A stretch of 64,000 bases of DNA from Luidia sarsii (taxonomy: Eukaryota > Echinodermata > Asteroidea > Paxillosida > Luidiidae). Positions within the stretch are counted from its first letter, which is position 1. Every line of letters begins with the position of its first letter. The translations under genes and the position numbers were made by a program. The DNA lies in NCBI GenBank assembly GCA_949987565.1, contig OX465114.1, positions 5,980,832 through 6,044,831 of the forward strand, in the 5' to 3' direction. Shown here piece after piece: positions 32,101 through 42,400 of the stretch. The notes under the pieces were generated by a model, which made no database searches, was not told the origin of the DNA, and saw only the letters and a program-made list of their open reading frames with translations.

Positions 32101-34326
32101 GGGAAGGCCACCATCTGTAGGGAAGGGCTAGATAGCTCAAATGGTTTAAGCCGTGTTCGCATTGGACTTAATTTTGTAAGAAGTTTCTGTGAGACACTGT
32201 TAACATTCCATTGCGGTAACTCTTACGGGAGTCCATGCTGGATTAATTTGGGCTGACGGTAAGTCATAGACTCTGCACTGGTAGTCTCATGAGGGCGCCC
32301 TATTGTTGACCTTTTAACCTGACAACGGATGTTGATGACATCTAGCTGTGAGTGTGATGTGACTCGCTTGCGCGAAAAGTACCATAGGTCACTGGGATCT
32401 GACACGGCGGATGTCACGTGACTACATTGTAAGTTTTACTTGACAATACCCGTCCGCACTGGACTTTTCAGCGACGTAAAACTAACAACGTAACTCTTCA
32501 GCTACCCAGTTGGCCCTGTAAGACTTACCGCTGCGGAGGGTTAAACTTACAATCGACGTCTGACACTTGACAATTTGGGAAGTCTTCCGGCCGTCCGCAT
32601 TGGACTTAATTTTGTAAAACTGACAAGAGTTTCCGTAAGAGTTACCAAAATAAGTCCAATGCGGACAGGGCTTAACCACTTCGCGCCGGGACCTCCGAAT
32701 CCGGAGGTCAATTGGATTGCCTTTGCAACGGGGCCCTCCGAATCCGGGCACCACTATTGTCCACATTCTAAACAAAGACTCTTTTCAGCTAAGAACAAAG
32801 CAATATGAATCAGTACAAAGACCCTTTTTGACGCACGTTGCCAGATGAATTGCAAGATTAGAAGCAGTAATTGTGCAATTGTGGGACTTTTACTGTGGAG
32901 GATCGAGGGATACCGCGCTGCAGCTGAAAGCACGCGGGCCACATTGTCTTTGCATGCCACACAGCCCAACGGTCGTCGGTCTGGCATTGGAATTCCCCCC
33001 ACATTCTTTACCGTAATCTGTACGCTCGTTTGTGGCCGACCAACTCGAAGATTTGACTGCCTGGGGTGGAGGCTGGAGTCTGCGGTCAGGGATTGTCAGC
33101 AGCGTACACGCACCCACACACACACGTCCGTTACGGTCCATTGACGACGCACAAAGGGCCCTTTTTCGAACGGATAATCTCTTGACAAAAGCCACAACGA
33201 CGTCCGAATTGTGCCAGGTTTTACTCTCTTGTACCCATAGTATACCCTTATTGATTTATTTCACAGAAATATATTGTTCCGATTGTTTTAGCAAGATTTT
33301 AAAATGATGCATTGTTCAAAAACCCCCGTATGGCGGTCATCGGCGCTGAAAACCCCCCCGGCGCGAAGTGGTTAAGACTGAAGCGCTGGTACAGGAAACC
33401 AGAGGTTTGGGGTTCTCAGCATTCTGATTCACTCAAAGTTTTCTTCAAATATGCCCTTTTTCAAAATGGTTCAAAAGTTCTCAATCAGTTTTTCCTTTTG
33501 GTGGAACAAGCCCCAGAAACTAAACATTGATTTATTGAAAAGAGTTCCAGTTACATGTATGTAGGGGCAATACAAACAAAACACAGTACGTGGCACTCAT
33601 GACCTCTGTCGTTCTTCTCATCCAAAATGCTTACCAGTACTCAGTAGGCAGTACAACAGACTACCCAAGGCCTACAAATTCACTTCCAAGAGAACCAACT
33701 CCAATTTAACACACCCAAGATCAACATTTAAAAGGTTAATTTAACATCGAAAAAAAAAGTAAGTAAAACTTTGCTTTCAATTATCGATGCCAATTAATCA
33801 AATTGTTTGATAGGATTAGGAGCAATACTCAACTGTCTCAATACGTCAATAGCTAGTAAACTAAAAGTACTCAATTACCTAGCCCATTCTATCTAGTTAA
33901 CATGGCTATATTATTAATTAACAATACTTACACAGTTACAGTGAAAACAATCATACAATCATCAGCACAAATTTGCCCAAACTTTAGTTTCTAAAAAGGC
34001 AAATTTGTGCTGATGAGTGGAGTGATGGTTGGCTAAACTTCCTAAACTAAAGAGATTTCTCATGGGATGGTCGATTTCATTCTTCTATTGAGAGGAGTGC
34101 AACCTTACCAAGGCTAGAACTGCTGCTGTGCTGTTCATTTGGAAAGAGGAATAGAAATATCATCGCTGTAAATTATTTTATCACGAAATGAATGCAGTAC
34201 CTTTTTCAGTGAGGAGGAAACGATATCTGGGGGTATTTCTGGGAACCGCTGTTGAAGGTTCCTGAGTAAGGCCATCGGTGATTCATCCCCAAATATAACA
34301 TCTCTGTCATCACCAGGAATTGCCAT
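23120..34326 (-). CDS. TAB2: TAB2/TAB3 homologue, TAK1-binding adaptor (6 exons, complete)
   Basis: Adaptor that links K63-polyubiquitin to TAK1 kinase in TNF/IL-1/Toll-type signalling. Coding exons, in order: 34326-34201, 31433-30362, 27038-26890, 25376-25283, 24396-24289 and 23256-23120. All borders are GT..AG and in phase; 561 residues. A CUE domain (about 20-66: [14 protein letters not shown], then [17 protein letters not shown]) is split by intron 1. A long Pro/Ser-rich exon (43-399) has a poly-alanine run near 323-345. A coiled coil follows (about 400-475: [31 protein letters not shown]), then a [14 protein letters not shown] segment as in TAB2. The NZF finger is at 535-561 (Cys539, 542, 553, 556, with Thr543-Phe544 for ubiquitin). 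The start is firm: an in-frame TGA lies ten codons upstream and the context is GCCATGG. An acceptor at 34401-34402 suggests a 5' UTR exon from 34400. It is equally related to TAB3; the symbol stands for the pair. Confidence 0.93.
23425..23540 (+). mobile_element. SINE family 2 fragment
   Basis: GGTTAAGATGTCAGCACTTGAAAGC, CAAAGCACTGAGCATACAG and GAGTAGAGCAAATC follow the family 2 order without a clear B box. In TAB2/3 intron 5. Confidence 0.5.
25420..25790. mobile_element. Inverted-repeat element with hammerhead-like motif
   Basis: The left arm (about 25430-25500: TCTCTTTTGTGAGTACCG...GTGTGGTTCTGAAAAGA, then GACGTTTC) is mirrored by the right arm (about 25697-25780: GAAACATC, TCTTTTCAGAACCACATACTG...CGGTACTCACAAAAGAGA). 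Just inside the right arm, 25672-25702 reads CTGAAGA, a 6-bp stem GAACAG/CTGTTC, and GAAAC. This is the layout of a hammerhead core with one extra base before the stem. It sits in TAB2/3 intron 3, upstream of exon 4. Confidence 0.6.
26346..26814. mobile_element. MITE studded with CCCCGGGGAA palindromes
   Basis: Ends TAAGCCCTTTTCACAC and GTGAAAGCCTCTTA are inverted copies. The interior repeats the block TTTCACACTGG.. and variants of CCC(C/A)GGGGAA at least eight times. It has no credible ORF. TAA/TTA flanks would fit a PIF/Harbinger-type target but are not decisive. It lies just downstream of exon 3 of the minus-strand TAB2/3 gene. Confidence 0.65.
27125..27178. repeat. 54-bp perfect palindrome
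   Basis: Two 27-base arms (27125-27151 and 27152-27178) are exact reverse complements with no spacer, centred on CCACAT|ATGTGG. It lies in TAB2/3 intron 2, about 90 bp upstream of the exon 3 acceptor in gene sense. The flanking bases do not extend the symmetry. Confidence 0.97.
27386..27478 (-). mobile_element. SINE family 1, minus-strand copy
   Basis: Reverse complement shows TGGCTGGATAGTTCAGGGGG (A-box side) and CAGAGGTCTCTGGTTCAAATC (B-box side), with the leader CACATCTAATGGCTGG. In TAB2/3 intron 2. Confidence 0.65.
28195..29330 (+). pseudogene. Penelope-like element, RT C-terminus plus GIY-YIG endonuclease (broken)
   Basis: Frame starting near 28203 encodes [12 protein letters not shown], the catalytic YIDD box, followed by THFLDVTV and [15 protein letters not shown], typical of Penelope reverse transcriptase. 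It ends in a stop near 28508. Other frames then carry [11 protein letters not shown] and, at 28821-29327, [16 protein letters not shown], the cysteine pairs of the linker, and [11 protein letters not shown]...RIYGHRS, a GIY-YIG nuclease core. At least two frameshifts and the missing N-terminus make it a dead, 5'-truncated copy. It lies in intron 2 of the TAB2/3 gene, on the opposite strand. Confidence 0.88.
29331..29830 (+). mobile_element. Penelope-like 3' region with hammerhead-like motif
   Basis: After the GIY-YIG stop comes a CT-rich 3' region. Then 29602-29639 reads TTTGAGAAA, GGTCCTGCTAGGATC, GAAACGTCAGGCC. A worn second copy (AGTCCTACTAGGATCAAAATTTTAGG) follows about 185 bp later. The hairpin plus GAAACGTC resembles the hammerhead ribozymes known from Penelope-like element ends, but the CTGANGA core is degraded here. 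Confidence 0.6.
30035..30215 (-). mobile_element. SINE family 2, best-preserved tRNA-like head
   Basis: Reverse complement reads GCTTGGTGGTCCAGTGGTTAAGA (A box) and GGGTTCGAATCCCGCC (B box), then GAGCTGCCTG and the family tail GAGCATTCAATGTTTATCACGTCGAGCAAGGGCAAAACCTCAATGAA. tRNA-like but with an extended body, so a SINE. In TAB2/3 intron 2, about 145 bp downstream of exon 2 in gene sense. Confidence 0.75.
31860..31945 (-). mobile_element. SINE family 1, minus-strand copy
   Basis: Reverse complement shows GGGCTAGATACATGTAGCTCAGATGGGCAGAGC. The B box is largely lost. It is followed on the plus strand by another copy in the opposite orientation. Confidence 0.6.
32150..32671. mobile_element. 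TTAA-flanked element E1 (GCCGTGTCCGCATTGGACTT ends)
   Basis: 522 bp between TTAA at 32146-32149 and TTAA at 32672-32675. Inverted ends GCCGTGTTCGCATTGGACTT and AAGTCCAATGCGGACAGGGC. Further inner copies of GTCCGCA.TGGACTT make it partly self-palindromic. Same family as 43946-44515. TTAA flanks are the mark of piggyBac-type insertion. No transposase. Confidence 0.75.
32676..33371. mobile_element. TTAA-flanked element E2 (CCACTTCGCGCCGGG ends)
   Basis: 696 bp between TTAA at 32672-32675 and TTAA at 33372-33375. The ends CCACTTCGCGCCGGG and CCCGGCGCGAAGTGG are perfect inverted repeats. Partial copies of its left end lie at 54883-54985 and, reversed, at 60165-60262 (shared TAGCAACACCACTG and CCGAATC words). 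Non-coding. Confidence 0.8.
33960..34015. repeat. Perfect 18-bp hairpin arms, 20-base loop
   Basis: Arms 33960-33977 (CATCAGCACAAATTTGCC) and 33998-34015 are exact reverse complements. The feature lies in TAB2/3 intron 1, about 185 bp downstream of exon 1 in gene sense. It could be the core of a small foldback element. The arm is shorter than a usual microRNA precursor stem. Confidence 0.85.
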
Positions 34327-36119
34327 GGCACTGATGGGGTGTACACACCAAAGTCAACACCCACAGTTACATGCTTGTTCCCGATAAGTTGGAGCACAAA
34401 CTGAAAGAAAGGGTGATTAAATCACACCGAACCAGTACGTCCTGTCACGGCATAAAATTTTCCTCACTTACATCGCGATCCCAACTTTTTTACGTACAAC
34501 TTATGGGATAATAAATTGAGCATGTGATCTATGACCTATTATACTGGTTTTCGTCTACTCTGTACATCCGCCACGATGCAAGCTGCGGGAACCAGGCTGT
34601 ATTTTTTTGTTTACTTGGAAGCGACTGGTGGGAAGTCTAGACTCGGCCACCGGTTCGGGTTTTCCGGGAAAACCCAAGAATTAGTATAATTAGTGCGCTT
34701 GGTCGTCGAGAAATAACCAGTTTCGAGTAATTGTTCTAAGACGGTAAAGAAAAAAAAGGGGAAAAATCGACCATTTTCAATGAAAAAGATTTCAGTTTAA
34801 TAATATAAAAGGGTAGAAAATTCCCTAAATCCACAATATACCACAAAATTGTACCGTATGTAGGGCTTGAACTGGTTTGCATGGTGGAAAAACTTAGTGG
34901 AAGGTTTGCGGTGACACCATGTATATGGATTGTCTTCTCTTTCAAGAAGTATGTGACTGTACTCTGCCCCTCGTCAGTCCATACCCGAAACGTTGAGTTA
35001 CCGGCTCTTTTCACTTTCAGAGCCATCTTCTTTAAAGAGAAGACATTATAGGTCTACATGAACGTGTCATCGCAAACCTTCCAGTTCCACTACATAAGTA
35101 GTACTGTATATAATTATACTGTATGTAGACAATATGGCACAACCACTAGCCGAAAAAAATGTACTGACAGTTTTCACCAAAGTCATGATTTTGTGATGCA
35201 TATGATGATGTGTTAACCAGACGACGGTCATACGTCGGTTGCTGCATGTGTACATGCATATAGTACAAAACATCCATTTCATTATTCCGGAGTATATACG
35301 CGCCACACATAGCCTAGTCATGATTTTTGGGGAAAACTGTTTTCGGTAAGTCAAGTGCTACATGCACAGGCATGCACGCCACTTTCAGACCATGGAAAAC
35401 TGGAATGTCTTCATTAGAAAGGACATACTTCGGCTTTAACTGCATCTGTTACACTAGTGTAGAGCATGGCAGTTTACATTTAGCCAGACACTTAGTCCAT
35501 GACGTCACGACCCAGGAGTCCCCGCGCCATTTCCGGCGTGCGAAGTGCCCGCCATGCAGACCCCGGGAAAGAATTGCGTGTTGATGACGATTTCGAGAGG
35601 CACTGAGTGCACTCAAGACGTGATTGGCGTAATTCTGTATCCGTATACGTACAATGTACATGTACATGTACATGTACATTACATGCATGTGCAACTACAT
35701 GGCCGGGCTTCGCACCACCGGTGACGTCATATACGGAGGACCCATAATTATGGCTTCATAGTTATTTTTTACAGTTAATTTTCATCACCTTAAAGATGGA
35801 AGCCTCACGAAACACGGAAGACATACTAAACTCGAAGTAATATATTCTTTGTATCAGACTTATAACCAAAACATCAAATCATATTCTGCATGATTTCGCC
35901 CAGTGCCATGGCCTATACATGTGCTTGTACGTGAATGGTGTAATTAGACGGCATGGGTATAGGCGAATCGGTGTAGGATACGGGAATCCAAGATACGCAC
36001 GTGAGGTGTAGATTATTTATATGTACAGTACATGCTAACATAAAATGCAATGTAGTAAAAATTATGTTCACCTGCATGCTTATTCTGCATGCTTATGTAA
36101 TGGTGTACAGTATAGTAAT

Positions 36120-36560
36120 GTACTGTTCAGTGTAGTGTACATGTACATGTTTATACTTGCATGTGTATAATTTGTTACATGTACATGTATTTCATAGTTT
36201 ACATTTTGGTGAACCCTGTACATGTACAGGTGTACACTACATCTTCATGGATATGGATGCACATGCACATGCACATGCACATGTACAGTACACTATACAG
36301 TACATGTACATCTACACATGTACATGTACATATACATGTACATGTACATGTACGTAGATGTACATGTACATGTACATGTACATGTACAGTACATGTACAT
36401 GTACATGTACATGTACATGTACATGTACATGTACAGTACATGTACATGTACATGTACAGTACATGTACATGCAAATACATGTACACACATGTACAGCCGG
36501 CCGGCCTACATGAACTTGTACATGCATGGGTATCATGTATAGTATTACACTGTACATTGT
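36120..36560. repeat. TGTACA/ACATGT simple-sequence array
   Basis: Dense overlapping ACATGTACATGT with CAGTACATG interruptions, densest at 36290-36470. The repeat is self-complementary, so every stretch is a palindrome, and long open frames appear in several frames (Met-Tyr-Met / Cys-Thr-Cys runs). These are not genes. Confidence 0.95.
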
Positions 36561-38389
36561 ACATGTGCATGAGGGGAGCGGCGACTAGTCTGGTATCCGC
36601 TCCTCCATGCCCACGTGAAATACGGACTCGGCGAGGAGTTAGCACACCAGACCATACGGCTCACGATAGACATGTTGAGGGCAGCAGCAGGGGGCTTCGT
36701 TGCGGCGACCAATTATTAACAGGTATTTTCACTGTTTTTCCCCAGGAAGTTTCCTTTGTAAACTCTTCGACATCTTACCGAGATAGGGGTGTACCACATC
36801 ATAACCTGGCGGGAGAAATGTTATCGTGAAAGGCCCTATTCAGCCCGTGTTGTTTCCTACACAATCCACAAATCGGCTATCAATATTTCGATTCACATTT
36901 CCCATTGGTTCATCCCGGTCATGTACAGACTACAGTGTACATGTATGTACATGTATGTAGGCCTACATCATGACGTATATTTCACGAACAGCGGAACGAA
37001 GGTTCTTTTTTACTTGATTCAAATTGATGTGTAGATGATCATGTCTTGGTGCCAGTGAATACCCATTATTCACATTGATTTTCCTGGTGTCTAACGTCCA
37101 TCTTCCGCCTCTTGCAATGCAAGTTGCATCGGTGGCATACAATACATGCATTAATTTACACATGTCTACACTACACTCAGGGTCACAGTACATGTGTGAT
37201 CACCATCCATGCTCTATGCATGGAGTGCATTTACCAACTTCCACTACCAGTACCGTGTACATGTACATGCACATGTGTACATGTACATTGTACATGAACT
37301 TACTGTATGCATTGTATCCTCCAGTTAACGGTTTTCGATGATATAAGGACTTTTCTTCAAGCTGACCAAAGTGGATGAAAGAATCACACTAAAACTTAAA
37401 AGAGGTCTCAGTCACTTTCTCCACACCACAGACTATTAAAATAATCATAGAGAAGGTTGATCAAGCCTGTCACTTCCGTAAGATTACCCGGTTTTGTTGA
37501 CGTCCGCGGCGCACCGCGCAGTAAGCACCATTACCTATTTTCGTCGATGGTGTTTAGTAAGGTGCCCCAGTGCAGCCAAACACAAAATAAATTCTTAAAA
37601 TAACTCAAAATGCTGTGTGGCACTGTAAAATTCTTCCCTGTATGGTTTTTTGTGTTCATCTTTTTTTTTTTTTTTCGACACTGCTTCTAACACTTTCCTC
37701 AAATCATTCATAATTTATGCTGGAAACGTATTGGTCTGGTTGATGTCTTCTTCTGTGACGTTTAAAAAAACTCCACAATCCTCTTTCTCACTCCTTCTTC
37801 AGTCATGACCTTTCCCAATGTCACTCAAGAGACACATTTCCTCCTTCTTGGTACTTTCTCTAGCTGCCCTTTTATTTTTTTCATTTTTGTATAAAAGCCT
37901 ATTAGGCCATGAACAGACTGCCTCAAGTTGCGTGATATATTTTTTTTCTACGGATGTTGGGGTTTATTATGGTACACTCGGATTTTTTTTAGGACCAACA
38001 ATAAAGAAAACTGGAGCTTCGAAGCAACTGCCAATTTAGTACCTTAGAAAATAGACCCCAAAAGAGCAACTTTTTGAATGAGACGAGTTTGGCCTACCGG
38101 AAAAGCCTTAACTTTCCACATTTTCGGTGACGCACATTGTTTTCATCGTGCGATGTGAGTTAGAAGGCTAAGCGTCGAAAACGTGTATCGTCGAAAACGG
38201 GGGTTCCCACGATACACTACATGTGTACATACTTATACTAAAAGTAATACTTCTATACTGTACTAGTACTTTAGTAGTACTTGTACTACTACTAAGTACT
38301 AGTACTAGTACTACTTGTAATTAGTATGAAGGCCTACATATGCATTTTGCTCAACTTTGAACTTGTTATGGCCAAATAAATGATAATAA

Positions 38390-38642
38390 TAGTTCTGCTT
38401 CCGGTTACCCGACCGACCCTATTTCTACTCTAGCCTGCGACCCTAATTTTTTTTATCGTGAAACGATGATAAAAATTCAATGTGTAAATTGATTGTATTA
38501 TTCTATTAATTAAGGCTTGACCACATGCAGATGCCTCCATATGATTGTACTGTGTACACAAACAAAATTGGCCCCCCCAAAAAAAATCCCGACCTACCTA
38601 CCCTATTTTGAAATGCCATGTAATCGGAAGCAGAACTATTTT
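38390..38642. mobile_element. MITE with ATAGTTCTGCTTCCG ends
   Basis: Left ATAGTTCTGCTTCCGGTTAC and right GTAATCGGAAGCAGAACTAT are inverted copies with one mismatch. About 250 bp, non-coding. Confidence 0.75.
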
Positions 38643-39423
38643 TTGGGGCCTAATATTATCTCAATATCTGTGATTAATATATATTAATAAATGGGCCTAT
38701 GGCATTAAGGATTTTTCCCCTTCACTTTGAATGTACAGATGCCAATTGAAAATCCCATTTTCTGCAAAATAGCGTAGCATACAATCATAATGGCAGTTGT
38801 GAAACAATTCTAAACATATCTTCTTGAAAGGAAAACTAAAACTAAATCTGGCTACATTAATTGATACTGATTGTCATAATTTTGTGTTTTATGGCAAAGA
38901 CGGGGATGGAAATATCTATCTTAGCGTACCAGTGCTCTTACCAGAACCACCTGAGTTATCCAGCCCTAAATTATTAACAAATTCCTTTACCTTGTTTTCC
39001 TTTACCTTGGTTGAATTTTTTTTTTATTTATGGAGGTTTATTATATTAGTCTGAGGTTTTATATTTTGGCATGCTTACCAGTACTCACCACAACTCATCA
39101 TGTCGTGGCTATGGAGTGGTGATAATAATGTCCAATTGTCAAAATGTGTTCACATGATTAAATTTTCTTCAGATATGCCCAAAGTATATGTCCACTCCAG
39201 GGACAGGCAGTGACATTGAATAGCCAAACTGACCAATCATGTGCTAGATTTCCATGCTGCGACATCACGCCAACGCACAGAATGAATGCAGCGGATTGAT
39301 TCTCAATTCTTCTTTCTCCGTTTATGAAAACATTTTCAATTTTGTCCTCCCCTCTTTGGTGCATTCTTTCTTCCTGGACCAAGGATTTTCTGATGCGACG
39401 TTTCCACGATCTGACACTTTTCA

Positions 39424-42400
39424 ATGCGTGTGAAGGAGCATCCCATAGCCACGGAGATGGGGAAGAAACGCAATAAAACCAAGCAGAACGACTACCACAA
39501 CACCTCGGACGAAGACATCTTGAAAGGTAGTCCAGCCCAGCCTAGCCTTTCCCCAGTTAACCCTATGTCTACCATGGTCTTGGTAACATTTTCTTCTGTC
39601 AAAAGTCCAGGTGCAGACATTGGTTACATTTGACCATATTTCATTTTTCCATTGTCTTGGTAAAACCTTCTAAAAAAAGTTCAGTGCTTTACAGTAATCC
39701 AGCTTGTTGTATCTTAAGATGATGAGCGATGAACAGAAACCATATGGCGGTTTCATGGCCTGTCACAGCATAGGATAGGTTATCAATCATAAGCTGGTTA
39801 CCATGCATCGTAAGGCTTGGTGAAATCCACCCCTTGGACTTGTACATCACCAACTGCCAGTTTTGAATATGTTTTATACTTTTTTTGTTAGAAAAAATGA
39901 TGATTTAACTCATTTGTTTTGGTTTGTCCTTTTTTTGTTTGGCTGATGATAGGGAAATCATGCGGGCACATCGATAAATCTGTGAATCTGTCAGGAATCA
40001 AGAAGGGACTGAAGCAGGCAGGAGGGATCTCCAAGCTGGGACAATGTCTCGTAAGTAAAATGAGACTGAGAAAACCACTTCTTTTGGACAGTTTTTTAGA
40101 AGTTTAGTTTGTCATCGTGGCACCGTACAAACTTGTTTTCCCATTTGTTGATTGCTTGTATCCAAGTTATCTCTCTTTGTGATGGGGAATGATGAAATGT
40201 AGCAGTTTTCATCGCAAACTTTTGAAATTCTAAGCAATTTATTAAAATAGTAAAAGAAAGTTTGACTGGACAGGCACTTGAACCCGAGATTGTTTCTTTT
40301 CCATAATCAAGTGTGTTTCAATGAGGGTTTGTCCTACTTGACCTATTATAATAAGCACTGTGTGAATTACTTTCTCCATGACACAAACAGCTTAGTATAT
40401 CTTGAAATTATGTGCTTGAAATTGAAATTCCACTTAGTAATGCCATTGAACATGGATTTGCCCCGTGGTTGACAAGTGGGTAAGACATCTGCTCTACGAG
40501 TAGGATTGACTGGTTCGAATCCCACCTGTGGTTCTTCCTGTTTCCCAAGTTTTTTTCTGGTTTTGTTCTATTCGTTGGCAGTCCTGCGTGAAAGAGAAGA
40601 CAGTGAGTGAGAAGCGGTCAGCAGCTTCTAATGACGACAGCACTGACCAGCCGGCAATTCCAACCTGGCTTTGTCTTGTCTGTGGCAATCAGGTAAGTAC
40701 AGTAGTAACCATCAAACTAACCTGCTTCCCACTACCCCCCCTTCCTCAAAAAACCCATGACAGAGTTACAGTGACGTAAGAGATTGGTGACTCAGTTTTT
40801 GCACAATAAAACAAAACTAGCTGTTTTCCTCTAGCAGTAGAAAAGCAAATTAGGACTGGCAGCAGAATTTGTTTGTCATTTGATTAATTAGTCAGTGTCA
40901 GGTGTCCTGACTCCCCAACTCACTTTTTGTAGGGCTTTACTAGCAGGCCTTTAAGTACCATGAGATGACACAGAGTACAAGATGTATAACTCTCATTTCA
41001 GTGGGAGAACAAGTCAGTAAGACATAGCAACTTTTTGGTGTCTCAATTGATCGGATGATAAATGTCTGGTGTCCCGTCTCGCTTGTGACTTTTCCCCCAA
41101 GGGCTGTGGCCGAGGCACCCAGCACCAGCACGCCTTGAAGCACTATGAGACGCCGCGGAGTACCAGCCACACGCTGTCGCTGTGCCTGGACAACATGGCC
41201 GTCTGGTGCTACAAGTGCGATGAGAGCGTCTACCCAGACGACAGCCGCAAGCTCCAGGAGTGTGTGGACTGGGTCCGCAAGGAGATGGGAACGCCCAGGA
41301 TTGCCCGTGAGTGACGCGACCGCCCACTAGGCAATGTGACTATAACAGCAACACTTAGGCCATTTAAGAAATGAAGGCTTAGGCTCGGGCTCAGGCTTCT
41401 TCTCCGTCTGACAAAACCTGAAAATCCAAGTCCCGGTTTGTTTCCGAATTTGAAGGTTTGTTGGCTTGATAGGTACGGAGTTTCCACCAAGAAACTGGGG
41501 GCAAACGCTTGTTTGTAGGTGCCTGTGATATTATAAGAAGAAAAATGAATATGACCAAAGCCTAAGCCTTCATTTCGTTAACGGCCTTAGATTGGGCTAG
41601 GAGATGGCGCCCTTGGTTGTGCGTTACTCAGGCCGTTTACGAAATGAAGGCTTAGGCTCGGGCTTAGGCTTCGGTTATTATATCGCAGGCATTGTTTCTT
41701 GGTGAGTACTCTCTACTGAACAAGCAGATAAACTGTCACATTTGGCAAAAAGCAACAGCCTGGATTGTCAGGTTTTGTCGGATGGAGACGAAGCCTTAGC
41801 CCGAGCCTGAACCATGGATTCATAAAGGCCTTCAGTCACTGAGGAAGTAGCCCTTATCCAGAAGCCCTGCACAATTCCAGTACTCAGCCTGCCATCAGTC
41901 ATTGAGCCAGTCAAAACTGTTGTTACATTGCTCTATCATAGGAATCTCCATCTTGCCCTCTTTTTCATAGTGAGAGGTTCTTCCATCCAGGAAACCTCTC
42001 ATTACAAGTCGGTTCCTAGTTGACATTTCAAGTTTTCTGACATCTTCCAGAAGCGATGGTTAAATGCTTCTGACTGGCACCCCCACACCTCAACAAAGAT
42101 AGCTGACTATTTGGGACGGCCGCCATCTAAAGCCCTTTTCAGACGACGCTGAAAAAACTCAGAAGGCCTGAGAGAGAATTTCTGAGGGGTCTTGGGTTTT
42201 TTTTTCTCAAAAGGCATCACTCTGCTTTCTTCTCTAACAGCCAAGAAGAAGTCCAAGGACACAGAGGGTGAGTCCACTCCAACCAAGGGTCCTCTCATGG
42301 GTGGCAGTGCCCCTGCTAATAGCAACAAGCAAGATGGTGGGGCAAGGGTTAAGGTGAGTAAAGCACTCTTTTCCTGTTCTTCATCTTGAGAATCCAGACA

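Larger units (their letters stand above)
31955..33500 (+). mobile_element. SINE family 1 copy split by two TTAA-flanked elements
   Basis: The left part (31955-32149) has the long upstream module, the leader GGGAAGGCCACCATCTG and the tRNA-like start ATAGCTCAAATGGTTTAA. The rest resumes at 33376 with GACTGAAGCGCTGGTACAGG, AACCAGAGGT and the 3' body CTCAAAGTTTTCTTC...CAATCAGTTTTTCC. Everything between 32150 and 33371 is two later elements, joined and bounded by TTAA. Confidence 0.75.
34401..39423. other. Divergent intergenic region between TAB2/3 and the USP gene
   Basis: The two genes point away from each other across about 5 kb. The region holds an inverted-repeat segment near 34860-35080 (GGTTTGCATGGTGGAA / GCAAACCTTCCAGTTCCAC arms, shared with 23280), TGTACA-rich DNA (35650-35690, 36120-36560, 36940-36960, 37255-37300), a T-rich tract at 37660 and a MITE at 38390. 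No coding exon was recognised. Promoters of both genes should lie here but cannot be placed by sequence alone. Confidence 0.6.

Noticed and set aside
36161..36829. Long ORFs rich in Cys-Thr-Cys or Met-Tyr-Met
   Set aside because: Translation of the self-complementary TGTACA array in several frames; not protein-like.
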